Source: Prevotella brunnea (GTDB lineage: Bacteria; Bacteroidota; Bacteroidia; Bacteroidales; Bacteroidaceae). Taken from it: 62,378 nucleotides of DNA. Location: contig NZ_SDIK01000035.1 of NCBI RefSeq assembly GCF_008016795.1, forward strand, positions 1 to 62,378, in the 5' to 3' direction. Positions within the stretch are counted from its first letter, which is position 1; each line of letters begins with the position of its first letter. The notes under the pieces are model-generated. The model was not told the DNA's origin. It did no database searches and was given only the letters and a program-made list of their open reading frames with translations. The translations under genes were made by a program, and so were the position numbers. This document shows positions 54,297-62,194 of this stretch, one piece after another.

Positions 54297-55679
54297 TTAA
54301 ATTTTCGTTATTTCCTTTTTCAATATTGACAATGCCAACTTGGGTTCAAATGCGCTTAGCAATCCCATTGACGCGAAGATGTATTTCTTGTCAAGCATAT
54401 ATTGTGGATGTTTCGGTTTGGCAAACATGGGATCTTTTGATGCTGCTTTCGCGGCTCCACTAAGAATTTTTTCAGGATTGGAGTTGTTAATAATCGAACC
54501 GCCAATTCCTACTACGTATGGAACTTCGGATAAGTCTTTTCCCGTAAGTGTAAATACCTGTCCCATGGGAGTGTATGCCGGTTCAAAATAACCGCAGTGG
54601 CGTTCCACGGCAACTTTCACGGCGTTACGTGCCAGTCCTTGTTCAATTCTCGCTTCTTCCTCGTTAGCGGGTAGGGTAGCGGGACTATTGGCACATTTGT
54701 CAATCCACTCTTCTATTTTTTTCTGCTCTATTCCTAATTCATCTGAGAAGAGCTCCATGTCAATCTCGTCTGCCATAGCGGTGAGACTATACCTCATGCC
54801 CAAATCCCCCTCAACGGTGCGCTTACTGTAAGGCTCGGGTAACCCCTTGGTAACTACATCGCCGATGGTGGGCTGACCTTTCGCCATGGAATAAATGTCG
54901 GTGGTCGCTCCACCTAAATCCACAGCCATTAAATCGCCTATTCCTTCGTCTCTTCCGTTTCCCTTACTTAAAAGCTCGCAGCCGGTTAATACAGCCAACG
55001 GAGTGGGGATTATGTCATAACCGCTCATCTTCTGAACCTTTGTAAGACCTTTGGCTTCGATGATTCGGCTAATGAAAAGCTCCTTGATTTTTTGTTTTGC
55101 GGGATTGATGTTGATAACGTTGAATTGTGGCATCACGTTTTCCGTGATTACACATTTCTTGTCAGAATGCTTAAATATCTCTTCCAGTTCGTAGGAGGCT
55201 GTTTTATTGCCTGCCGCGATAATAGAAAAGTTACGGTCGATTTGGCAAAGTCGTTTTGCGTTAGCAAGAATGACCTCTTTGTTCCCTCCATCTGTTCCAC
55301 CACAAAGTAAAACCAAGTCGGGGTTTATTTGGTATATTTCCTCTTGTTCCGCCTGTGAAATCTCGAACGAGTAGGTTTTCACAACTTTTGCTCCTGCACT
55401 TGAGGCTGCCATTTTCGCAGCTTTTGCTGTTAGCTCCGGAACCAATCCTAAAGCGACCATTTTCAAACCACCGGCTGCACTGCTGCAACAGAGAAGCCTT
55501 TCGTATTCAAATTTTCCGATTTTCTCCTCTAAGTTTCGCATGCCGTTGCGAAAACCTTCCATCACATCCGTTTCAATGGTTGTGAACGCAGACGCAGTAC
55601 CCAGCACCTTTCTCGCTTCGGAATCTATCGCCGTGAGCTTTGTATAAGTGCTGCCAAAGTCCACTGTCAAGTATTTCAT
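54297..55679 (-). CDS. glmL: Glutamate mutase reactivating factor GlmL (MutL)
   Basis: A 460-residue ASKHA-fold ATPase. The phosphate 1 loop is in [20 protein letters not shown] and later motifs in [19 protein letters not shown] and [11 protein letters not shown]. Members of this family act as chaperones that exchange damaged cobalamin in glutamate mutase. Its start overlaps the glmS stop by one base (TAATG), and glmE follows 23 bp later. Confidence 0.94.
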   Translation of the reverse strand: MKYLTVDFGSTYTKLTAIDSEARKVLGTASAFTTIETDVMEGFRNGMRNLEEKIGKFEYERLLCCSSAAGGLKMVALGLVPELTAKAAKMAASSAGAKVVKTYSFEISQAEQEEIYQINPDLVLLCGGTDGGNKEVILANAKRLCQIDRNFSIIAAGNKTASYELEEIFKHSDKKCVITENVMPQFNVININPAKQKIKELFISRIIEAKGLTKVQKMSGYDIIPTPLAVLTGCELLSKGNGRDEGIGDLMAVDLGGATTDIYSMAKGQPTIGDVVTKGLPEPYSKRTVEGDLGMRYSLTAMADEIDMELFSDELGIEQKKIEEWIDKCANSPATLPANEEEARIEQGLARNAVKVAVERHCGYFEPAYTPMGQVFTLTGKDLSEVPYVVGIGGSIINNSNPEKILSGAAKAASKDPMFAKPKHPQYMLDKKYIFASMGLLSAFEPKLALSILKKEITKI

Positions 55680-56095
55680 TAATTTTCCTTTCCTAAAACT
55701 TTATCAAGGTCTTTGATGGAAACTTCAATGTCGGTTCCGGGAGGATATACTTTCGTGAACCCCATTGCCAAAAATCTCTTCTCAACGTCTTCAAAGTTCT
55801 GTTTGCCCACAACAAGATTTCCTCCTACGAAGATTGGAATGCCTTGCAAACCTGCTTCATCGCATTTCTGACGAAATCCCTGACAGTCTATTTCTCCATG
55901 ACCATACATGGATGAAACTAAAATAGCATCTGCTTTCGTTTCAATTGCTGCGGATATATACTCCTCTTGCGACACCATTACACCAAGATTGACAACGTTA
56001 TAATTGTGCTGCTCTAACGCAAAGGCAATGATTTTGTTACCTACAGCATGAGCGTCAGCACCTATAACGCCTGTTACAACCGTTTTCTTTTCCAT
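55679..56095 (-). CDS. glmS: Glutamate mutase sigma subunit (cobalamin-binding)
   Basis: A 138-residue B12-binding subunit (MutS/GlmS). The base-off, His-on motif DxHxxG is [16 protein letters not shown] (Asp14, His16, Gly19). The later family pattern is [20 protein letters not shown] and [20 protein letters not shown]. First gene of the nine-gene operon; the mRNA leader from the promoter at 56149-56180 is only about 45 nt, too short for a cobalamin riboswitch. Confidence 0.96.
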   Translation of the reverse strand: MEKKTVVTGVIGADAHAVGNKIIAFALEQHNYNVVNLGVMVSQEEYISAAIETKADAILVSSMYGHGEIDCQGFRQKCDEAGLQGIPIFVGGNLVVGKQNFEDVEKRFLAMGFTKVYPPGTDIEVSIKDLDKVLGKEN

Positions 56096-56148
56096 AGTTT
56101 TTAATTAAAAAATAAATCTTTCCGTTTAGGTATTTTCATATCTATGTG

Positions 56149-56180
56149 CAAACTTACAATCTTAATTTTTCATGAACAAA
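56149..56180 (-). promoter_or_regulatory. Promoter of the glutamate mutase operon
   Basis: On the minus strand: TTTG (56177-56180), 20 bp, TAAGTTTG (56149-56156), an exact match to the Bacteroidetes consensus. It lies 53 bp upstream of the glmS ATG. Confidence 0.78.
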
Positions 56181-56455
56181 CAATCCTGCAAGAAAATTCA
56201 ATTATTAAGATATATTTACATATCGTTTCTATTTTTAATAGAATAGAATGACATCATTTCTTTTTTATTGTTGGCGAAGTTATCAAAATCAGAATATGCG
56301 AATAGGTTAATATAGCTTTGTCTAACGTAAAAGTATTCCAATAGCTTATTTCGTAGGTGGATCTGTTCGCTACATCTTTTCAATGGTTGGAAATGTTAAT
56401 CTGTTGGTGGTAGTTTTTGGAATGTCAATTGTTTTCTATGATTGTGTTTATAAAG

Positions 56456-56543
56456 CTTACCTTTTGAATTGTAAAAGCTTAGCAAATGAAACGCAAAAGC
56501 TAAGCTATTGCGATGCAATTGCTTAGCTTTTAAATAGCGATTT
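56456..56543. repeat. 22-bp tandem repeat array D (4 units)
   Basis: Units begin at 56456, 56478, 56500 and 56522. Each starts CTTAC, CTTAGC or CTAAGC, and the unit halves read CTTTT...AAAAG, so adjacent units form CTTAGCTTTT/AAAAGCTAAG palindromes. The array is 67 bp past the stop of the GHL10 gene at 56611. It closely resembles array C. Confidence 0.9.
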
Positions 56544-56610
56544 TTAAGTTGTTGATTAGCAGTAATTTAGGAAGTTGATAAAAATTGCTTTCTTGTTAAA
56601 AATTTTCATG

Positions 56611-58311
56611 TTATTTTTTAATTGCGAAGAAACCTATTCTGCTACCAGTTTTGTGTTTTGACTTGTGTCCTCTAATGGAATAAACACCTTGTGGAAGCAT
56701 GTATATTCCTATGGTTCTTGCATTTGAATAGTCTGCGAATATTTTTCGTAAAACCACGCCTTCCAATGACTCGATGGTGTAATATTTAAAATCGTTTTCT
56801 TGACATTCGTTCGGTAGTTCGAGTTCAGCGCCATTATTGTCCAATAATTTTTTCTTTTCTGAAGGTTTCGCTGTTGCTTGAAGTGGAGCACTTTCGTTGC
56901 CAAACCGATCCATTGCGGTAATGGCATAATATATTTTTTTGACGTGCGCATTGCTGTGCCTGAATGAAGTTCCATCGTATCTGGAAATCACCAGATTTCT
57001 TGAATTCGTGATATCCACTGGATAGTTTGTGTCTATATATATATTATAATAAGGTGCGTTTCCTTGCCAATTAATAATTGCGTCGTTATTCGTTGTGTAA
57101 GTGATGAAATCAATATCTTTCTTCAGTATAGGAACATTTGGAAGAGATTTACTTTGCCATGTCATAGCAGGCGTTAGTGCCGGGTATGCATTGAAATATT
57201 TTTCAAAGCTAAAAATTCCCTCTCGGTTGTTTAATAAAAATGAGGAACGAAAATGGGCATGTCCCATTCCCAAGGACCGACTAACATACATTTGCCTACT
57301 GATATCGCTTAGAGTCCACTTGCCTTCCCGTGGATCTAAGAAATAAGTTCCTAACCCTGAGATGATATCTTTATTATTGGAATTTTCCATCCAATCAGCG
57401 CAGTAGGGGTAGTAATTATTCCCAAGGAAATACTGCATGGGATAGAGCTGATCCATTATTCCTGCCTTTACCCATGCTTGCGCCTCTTGAGACACTCTGT
57501 CCCTTGCGTTGTAGTTCTTTGACGAGTAGCGCGAAAGATCGGAATACTTTCCGATGGGGGAACATGATATTTTCACCCATGGTTTTATTGCTTTCACTTT
57601 ATCGTGTACGGCTTTTACAATTCTGGTAATGTTTTCTCTTCTGTTGTTCGGTGTGTCGCCGTTTCTATATGTTGGACTTCTCCATCCGTCTGGGTATCTT
57701 ATGTAATCGAGATTAATTCCGTCAATATCGTAGTTACGAGTTATCTCTGCACAGATGTCAGCCAAATATTCTGCAATTTTAGGATCTGAGGGGTTTACGT
57801 ATGAGCCGGACGAGAAGCCTCTGATGTCAAATCCTTTACTCTTCATCTGTCGGCATCCCAATGATTTAGAAGCACCAACCGGGACAGCCGCTATCCACGC
57901 ATGAATTTCCATGCCTCGTTTATGACATTCTTCCACTGCGAATTTTAGTGGGTCATAGCCATAGGGTGGTGCTTGTCCAGCTTTGCCGGTGATACACTCA
58001 TCCCATGGTTCGATATTGGAGGGGTAAATGGTTGCTGCTCTAACCCTTGTTTGTAATAAGACAGTGTTGATATTTGCCTTCTGATATTGATTGAGCATGT
58101 AGATAAGTTCTCTTTTCTGTCGTTCGACTCCGTATTCAGAAGTCGCAAAAGTTTTGGGCCAGTCAAGATTTCCAAGTGTCGTCAGCCATACCGCCCTTAC
58201 TTCCCGTTTGGGCATAGCACTGATGTTGTAAGTTGTTTGGTTATCGTAATATTGTGAATAGCAGCTGATTGCCAAAAAAGTTATAACAAGTAGCAATAAT
58301 CTTCTTAACAT
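56611..58311 (-). CDS. GHL10 (DUF187) family glycoside hydrolase-like lipoprotein
   Basis: A 566-residue paralogue of the protein at 310-1824. The N terminus MLRRLLLLVITFLAISC suggests a lipobox with Cys17. The GHL10 barrel covers about 37-400: REVRAVWLTTLGNLDW, TIYPSNIEPWDECITGKAGQ, EECHKRGMEIHAWIAAVP, YDIDGINLDYIRYPDGWRSP (194-213) and WVKISCSPIGKYSDL. A fibronectin-like domain (about 405-480) and a C-terminal extension of about 75 residues ending ENDFKYYTIESLEGVVLRKI ... GVYSIRGHKSKHKTGSRIGF resemble a degenerate type IX sorting domain. Monocistronic, with its own promoter. Confidence 0.85.
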   Translation of the reverse strand: MLRRLLLLVITFLAISCYSQYYDNQTTYNISAMPKREVRAVWLTTLGNLDWPKTFATSEYGVERQKRELIYMLNQYQKANINTVLLQTRVRAATIYPSNIEPWDECITGKAGQAPPYGYDPLKFAVEECHKRGMEIHAWIAAVPVGASKSLGCRQMKSKGFDIRGFSSGSYVNPSDPKIAEYLADICAEITRNYDIDGINLDYIRYPDGWRSPTYRNGDTPNNRRENITRIVKAVHDKVKAIKPWVKISCSPIGKYSDLSRYSSKNYNARDRVSQEAQAWVKAGIMDQLYPMQYFLGNNYYPYCADWMENSNNKDIISGLGTYFLDPREGKWTLSDISRQMYVSRSLGMGHAHFRSSFLLNNREGIFSFEKYFNAYPALTPAMTWQSKSLPNVPILKKDIDFITYTTNNDAIINWQGNAPYYNIYIDTNYPVDITNSRNLVISRYDGTSFRHSNAHVKKIYYAITAMDRFGNESAPLQATAKPSEKKKLLDNNGAELELPNECQENDFKYYTIESLEGVVLRKIFADYSNARTIGIYMLPQGVYSIRGHKSKHKTGSRIGFFAIKK

Positions 58312-58362
58312 AAAAATGTGTATATATAGTTGGAATGAGCGTGTTGTTTGTAATTAAGTTTA

Positions 58363-58393
58363 CAAAGATAGTTAATAATTTTTGTAATTCAAA
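58363..58393 (-). promoter_or_regulatory. Promoter of the second GHL10 gene
   Basis: Minus strand: TTTG (58390-58393), 19 bp, TATCTTTG (58363-58370). A plus-strand TACCTTTG at 58403-58410 with TTTG at 58381-58384 (18 bp) may be the divergent promoter of the barrel protein gene. Confidence 0.7.
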
Positions 58394-58540
58394 TATTTCA
58401 ACTACCTTTGTCAGAAATTTCTAATATATAAAGTTTTTATTGCCTTATTTTTCCATCCGTTTGTCGGAAGGGAAATAAAAGCGAAAACGGTGATTCAACC
58501 TTTAAAAATATCGGTTTAAGAGAATATAATAATAAAGTAT

Positions 58541-59035
58541 ATGAAGAAGAAAATAATGATGCTGGCTACAGCATTACTTTTAACTTTAGGGGCAAACGCC
58601 CAATTCCATGAAGGTAAAGCATATTTAGGGGCATCTGCCACCGGCTTAAACCTTCATTACAATGGTCAAGATAAATTTAATGTCGGTTTGGAAGCCAGAG
58701 CCGGCTATTTCGCTTGGGACGATGTGATGCTCTTAGGTACGTTCAGCGCAGAGCATAATGGTTCTGACGCCGTAGCCGATCATATCGTGGTCGGTGCAGG
58801 TGCTCGCTATTATATCACTCAAAATGGGCTTTATCTGGGTGCGGGTTGCAAGTTCCTGCACGCGAACCATAGTTATAATGATGCCATGCCGGGAGTAGAA
58901 GTGGGCTATGCTTACTTTATTAATCGATCGGTGACCATTGAACCGGCGATTTATTATGATCATTCTTTTAAAAATTCAGATTACTCCACCATTGGCTTTA
59001 AGATAGGTATTGGAATTTATCTTTTCGATGATTAA
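58541..59035 (+). CDS. Small outer-membrane beta-barrel protein
   Basis: A 164-residue protein with signal peptide (MKKKIMMLATALLLTLGANA) and an alternating beta pattern throughout, rich in Gly and aromatics (YLGASATGLNLHYNGQDKFN, VGAGARYYITQNGLYLGAGC, KIGIGIYLFDD at the end). It ends in an aromatic plus acidic tail. Likely an eight-strand barrel of the porin/OmpW-like type; function unknown. Leader of roughly 120 nt. Confidence 0.8.
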   Translation: MKKKIMMLATALLLTLGANAQFHEGKAYLGASATGLNLHYNGQDKFNVGLEARAGYFAWDDVMLLGTFSAEHNGSDAVADHIVVGAGARYYITQNGLYLGAGCKFLHANHSYNDAMPGVEVGYAYFINRSVTIEPAIYYDHSFKNSDYSTIGFKIGIGIYLFDD

Positions 59036-59054
59036 GAAGTAGGTCTTTTTTCTC

Positions 59055-59663
59055 ATGCAACAATTTCCTTCTCAGTTGCTTGAAAAAGCAGTTGATGAAT
59101 TCTCAAAACTGCCTGGAGTGGGCAGGAAGACCGCTTTAAGATTTGTCTTGCACCTGCTTCGTCAATCCGTTGATGAGGTGGATGAATTCTCGCGTGCGGT
59201 TTCTCGTATGCGTCATGAGATTAAATATTGTTCGGTTTGTCATAATATTTCCGACAGCGATATTTGTGATATTTGCTCTAATTCCCGAAGAGATAGGAAT
59301 ACCATCTGTGTTGTGGAAAATGTGCAAGACGTTATGGCTATTGAGAATACTCAACAATATAACGGATTGTATCATGTACTTGGGGGAGTTATATCACCCA
59401 TTGATGGTTTAGGTCCTAACGACTTGGAGATTGACTCTTTGGTGGAACGTGTCAAATCCGGGGATATCCGCGAAATTATTTTGGCTCTTTCCAGTACGAT
59501 GGAAGGCGATACCACTAATTTTTACATTTCCCGTAAATTGAAAGGCAACCCTGTTAAAATTACGGTTATCGCACGTGGCATTTCAATAGGCGATGAGTTG
59601 GAATACACCGACGAGATAACCTTGGGACGAAGCATCTTAAACAGAATAGATTTTGATTATTGA
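59055..59663 (+). CDS. recR: Recombination protein RecR
   Basis: A 202-residue RecR of the RecFOR pathway. N-terminal helix-hairpin-helix [18 protein letters not shown]; four-Cys zinc finger [16 protein letters not shown]; Toprim domain with [40 protein letters not shown] and [16 protein letters not shown]. Full length. Followed by an overlapping run of three small genes. Confidence 0.97.
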   Translation: MQQFPSQLLEKAVDEFSKLPGVGRKTALRFVLHLLRQSVDEVDEFSRAVSRMRHEIKYCSVCHNISDSDICDICSNSRRDRNTICVVENVQDVMAIENTQQYNGLYHVLGGVISPIDGLGPNDLEIDSLVERVKSGDIREIILALSSTMEGDTTNFYISRKLKGNPVKITVIARGISIGDELEYTDEITLGRSILNRIDFDY

Positions 59664-59671
59664 CGCGACGG

Positions 59672-60139
59672 ATGGAAAAGGTAAGAAGATTTTTAATTCT
59701 TGAGCTATGTGCTGCTTTAATAATGGTTGTAATCATTGTGTTGTTGTACGAGTCAGGGTGGTTGTTACCGGGATCGATGATGGGCAACGCGTCATTGTTT
59801 GTTGTTGAAATCGTCATGCAACTCATTACTTTGCTTTTCATCCCATTAGCTTTGTATTTGTTAAAGTTGGGTGGGGTGAGAAAATCTTTAAAAAGAAAGA
59901 ACACAATAGCGGCTACCGCCTATTGCCGTTGGTCATCTCTACGGATGTTGATGATTTGTTTGCCCATGGTCTTGAATGTGCTGTTTTATTATTTATACGG
60001 TGAAGAGACAAGTTTCTTTTACATGGCGGTTGTACTACTCGTGTCCCTATCATTCATCTATCCGAGTAAAAACAGATGCGAGGAAGAGATACATCTCCTT
60101 GGTGAGCAAAAAGATACAAATGAAGTGGAGCGTATATGA
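59672..60139 (+). CDS. Integral membrane protein of unknown function
   Basis: A 155-residue protein starting at the ATG at 59672 (MEKVRRFLILELCAALIMVV); a TTG at 59660 is in frame but would overlap recR. Four hydrophobic helices are visible (ALIMVVIIVLLYESGWLL, LFVVEIVMQLITLLFIPLAL, MLMICLPMVLNVLFYYLYG, FFYMAVVLLVSLSFIY). No named family recognised. Overlaps the glycosyltransferase start by 4 bp (ATGA), so they are coupled. Confidence 0.8.
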   Translation: MEKVRRFLILELCAALIMVVIIVLLYESGWLLPGSMMGNASLFVVEIVMQLITLLFIPLALYLLKLGGVRKSLKRKNTIAATAYCRWSSLRMLMICLPMVLNVLFYYLYGEETSFFYMAVVLLVSLSFIYPSKNRCEEEIHLLGEQKDTNEVERI

Positions 60140-61338
60140 CATTGAGCATTATCATAGTTAATTATAATGTAAAATACTATTTGGGACAATGCTTGGCGAG
60201 TGTCCTTAGGGCTGTTGAGGGGATTGACCATGAAATAATAGTGGTGGACAATCATTCTCACGATGGCTCTGTGGCATATCTTGTGGATAATTTCCCAATG
60301 GTAAAATGTATTTCCTCTACACATAATTTAGGTTTTGCGAGAGCCAACAATTTAGCCATACGGCAAAGCATGGGGGAATATGTTTTATTACTTAACCCGG
60401 ATACGGTCGTGGGCGAGTCGGTGATACATAAATCATTGACTTTCATGGCTAATCATCCTCATGGTGGTGCCTTAGGTGTACGCATGCTTAATTCCGATGG
60501 TACGAAAGCCATGGAGAGCCGACGTGGTCTCCCATCGCCGATGGTCGCTTTTTACAAGATGATGGGCTTTTGTAAGCGTTATCCGGAGCATCCACGATTT
60601 GGGCATTATTACATGGGAGGCATGCCATGGGATGAACCGGGAAAAGTCGAGGTTGTCAGTGGCGCGTTTTGTTTACTACGCCGTTCCGCATTAAATAAAA
60701 TAGGTCTTTTGGATGAAACTTTCTTTATGTACGGTGAAGACATTGACCTTAGTTATCGACTACTCAAAGGAGGCTTTGAGAATTGGTATTTGCCGGTTTC
60801 CATTTTGCATTATAAGGGTGAAAGCACACAGCGATCGAGCTTTAAATACGTGCACGTCTTTTATGATGCCATGCTGATATTCTTTCGTAAACACTACGCC
60901 GGGATGAGTGCCTTTCTCAGTATTCCCATAAAGACAGCTATTTATTTAAAGGCTTTAGGGTCGTTGTTCGCCATGCTGTACAACAAGACAGTAAAGTCGC
61001 TTGGATTTTTCCGCCCTTCAAAGAACATGATGGCAAACTATATTTTTTTGGGAAGAGCTGACTTCCTGGAAAAGACCAAGAAAATGGCGTTAAACAGAGG
61101 ATTGTCGGCTCAGTTCGTAGAAGGAGATGATGTTGAATTACCCAATGGTCATCATGATTTTTCACATCTGTTTAGTAGCGATAAACCTAATTATATAATG
61201 TACGATGTGCATGCTTATTCCTTTGAAGAAATATTGGAGTTGTTTCACAAAAAGCCCATTGATAATGTTTACATCGGAACATTTGACAAACACTCCGGAA
61301 AGTTCATAACATCGCAAGAAGTTTTTACCTATGGATAA
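60136..61338 (+). CDS. Family 2 glycosyltransferase
   Basis: A 400-residue GT-A fold glycosyltransferase. LSIIIVNYNVKYYLGQCLAS starts the domain; VVDNHSHDGSVAYL and LLLNPDTVVGES give the nucleotide-sugar and DxD-equivalent (NPD) regions; FFMYGEDIDLSYRLLKGGFE is the catalytic acidic motif of rhamnosyltransferase-like GT2 enzymes. A C-terminal module of about 110 residues (MANYIFLGRADFLEKTKKMA onward) is not part of the GT fold. Probably makes a surface glycan. It overlaps the GNAT gene by 8 bp. Confidence 0.92.
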   Translation: MTLSIIIVNYNVKYYLGQCLASVLRAVEGIDHEIIVVDNHSHDGSVAYLVDNFPMVKCISSTHNLGFARANNLAIRQSMGEYVLLLNPDTVVGESVIHKSLTFMANHPHGGALGVRMLNSDGTKAMESRRGLPSPMVAFYKMMGFCKRYPEHPRFGHYYMGGMPWDEPGKVEVVSGAFCLLRRSALNKIGLLDETFFMYGEDIDLSYRLLKGGFENWYLPVSILHYKGESTQRSSFKYVHVFYDAMLIFFRKHYAGMSAFLSIPIKTAIYLKALGSLFAMLYNKTVKSLGFFRPSKNMMANYIFLGRADFLEKTKKMALNRGLSAQFVEGDDVELPNGHHDFSHLFSSDKPNYIMYDVHAYSFEEILELFHKKPIDNVYIGTFDKHSGKFITSQEVFTYG

Positions 61339-61846
61339 ACCTGTTAAATCGATCAAACTTCGTGCCATGGAGCCTGAAGATTTAGATTTGCTGTATAAGA
61401 TAGAGAACGAAGACGAGGTTTGGAATGTCTGCTCAAGCAATGTTCCCTATAGCAGATATACATTGTTTAATTATATAGCCGATGCGAGCAATGATATCTA
61501 TTTGGATGGTCAGGTTCGACTGATTATTGAGAATGATAATCAAGAGACAGTGGGAGTGATGGATATCGTGAATTTTGAACCCATGCATCAACGTGCTGAA
61601 TTAGGCTTTATTATCCTTAACGAATATCGAGGACAAGGCTATGGATATTCTGCTATCAGAAAAGTTCTCGATTATACCAAGAATACATTGCATTTGCGAC
61701 AAGTCTATGCGTTTGTCGATGTCTCAAATACGAGTTCGTTAAGATGTTTAAGCCTTGTGGGGTTTCAGGAGACAGTCATATTGAAAGATTGGTTTTTCCA
61801 TCATGGTAAATACAATGATGCGGTAATAATGCAATTTTTTTTATAA
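61331..61846 (+). CDS. GNAT family N-acetyltransferase
   Basis: A 171-residue acetyltransferase similar to RimJ/RimL- or SpeG-type enzymes. KLRAMEPEDLDLLYKIENED starts it, and the acetyl-CoA motif is ELGFIILNEYRGQGYGYSAI. The C-terminal VYAFVDVSNTSSLRCLSLVG fits the same group. Substrate unknown; overlap with the glycosyltransferase suggests coordinated expression, not necessarily shared function. Confidence 0.9.
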   Translation: MDKPVKSIKLRAMEPEDLDLLYKIENEDEVWNVCSSNVPYSRYTLFNYIADASNDIYLDGQVRLIIENDNQETVGVMDIVNFEPMHQRAELGFIILNEYRGQGYGYSAIRKVLDYTKNTLHLRQVYAFVDVSNTSSLRCLSLVGFQETVILKDWFFHHGKYNDAVIMQFFL

Positions 61847-61885
61847 AAAACAGGCTCTTCTCTTGGAAACTACAAATTTATTTAC

Positions 61886-61893
61886 TAACTTTG
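61886..61893 (+). promoter_or_regulatory. Probable -7 box for the tRNA-Asp pair
   Basis: TAACTTTG, 39 bp before the first tRNA-Asp. CTTG at 61862-61865 is at 20-bp spacing and may be an imperfect -33 element. Confidence 0.55.
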
Positions 61894-61932
61894 CACTCGC
61901 TAAAAGGAAATGGCAGCTGATATCCGTAAAAA

Positions 61933-62006
61933 GGTGCGTTAGTTCAGTTGGTTAGAATGCCTGCCTGTCACGCAGGAGGTCACGAGTTCGAGTCTCGTAC
62001 GCACCG
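61933..62006 (+). tRNA. tRNA-Asp (GTC), copy 1
   Basis: Cloverleaf of 74 nt: acceptor GGTGCGT/ACGCACC, anticodon stem CCTGC/GCAGG with loop CTGTCAC (anticodon GTC), T arm ACGAG-TTCGAGT-CTCGT, discriminator G. The 3' CCA is not encoded (GCA follows). Confidence 0.97.
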
Positions 62007-62036
62007 CAGTTCCGTTTTCTTGAGTATGTAAATTTT

Positions 62037-62110
62037 GGTGCGTTAGTTCAGTTGGTTAGAATGCCTGCCTGTCACGCAGGAGGTCACGAGTTCGAGTCTC
62101 GTACGCACCG
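62037..62110 (+). tRNA. tRNA-Asp (GTC), copy 2
   Basis: Identical over all 74 nt to the copy at 61933, separated by 30 bp. Both are likely on one precursor ending at the terminator 62113-62145. Confidence 0.97.
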
Positions 62111-62112
62111 CA

Positions 62113-62145
62113 AAAAAGGGATTTCCATTTAGGAAATCCCTTTTT
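62113..62145 (+). terminator. Rho-independent terminator after the tRNA-Asp pair
   Basis: AAAAAGGGATTTCC (62113-62126) pairs with GGAAATCCCTTTTT (62132-62145) around a 5-nt loop, ending in a T run. Confidence 0.9.
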
Positions 62146-62194
62146 GCAATGCATTTCTTTGTAAGAATTGAATGTATATGGGCTCAGTAGAAAA

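Larger units (their letters stand above)
56096..56610. other. Gene-free region between the second GHL10 gene and glmS
   Basis: 515 bp holding the glm operon promoter (56149-56180) and 22-bp array D (56456-56543). The middle part (56181-56455) is AT-rich with no open frame of coding character, no riboswitch-like fold and no RNA gene that I recognise. Confidence 0.65.

Noticed and set aside
56096..56455. Cobalamin riboswitch upstream of the B12-dependent glutamate mutase operon
   Set aside because: The promoter at 56149-56180 leaves a leader of about 45 nt, and I see no B12-box-like sequence.
162..56543. 22-bp arrays as CRISPR arrays
   Set aside because: Units are contiguous without unique spacers, are shorter than CRISPR repeats, and there are no cas genes in the window.
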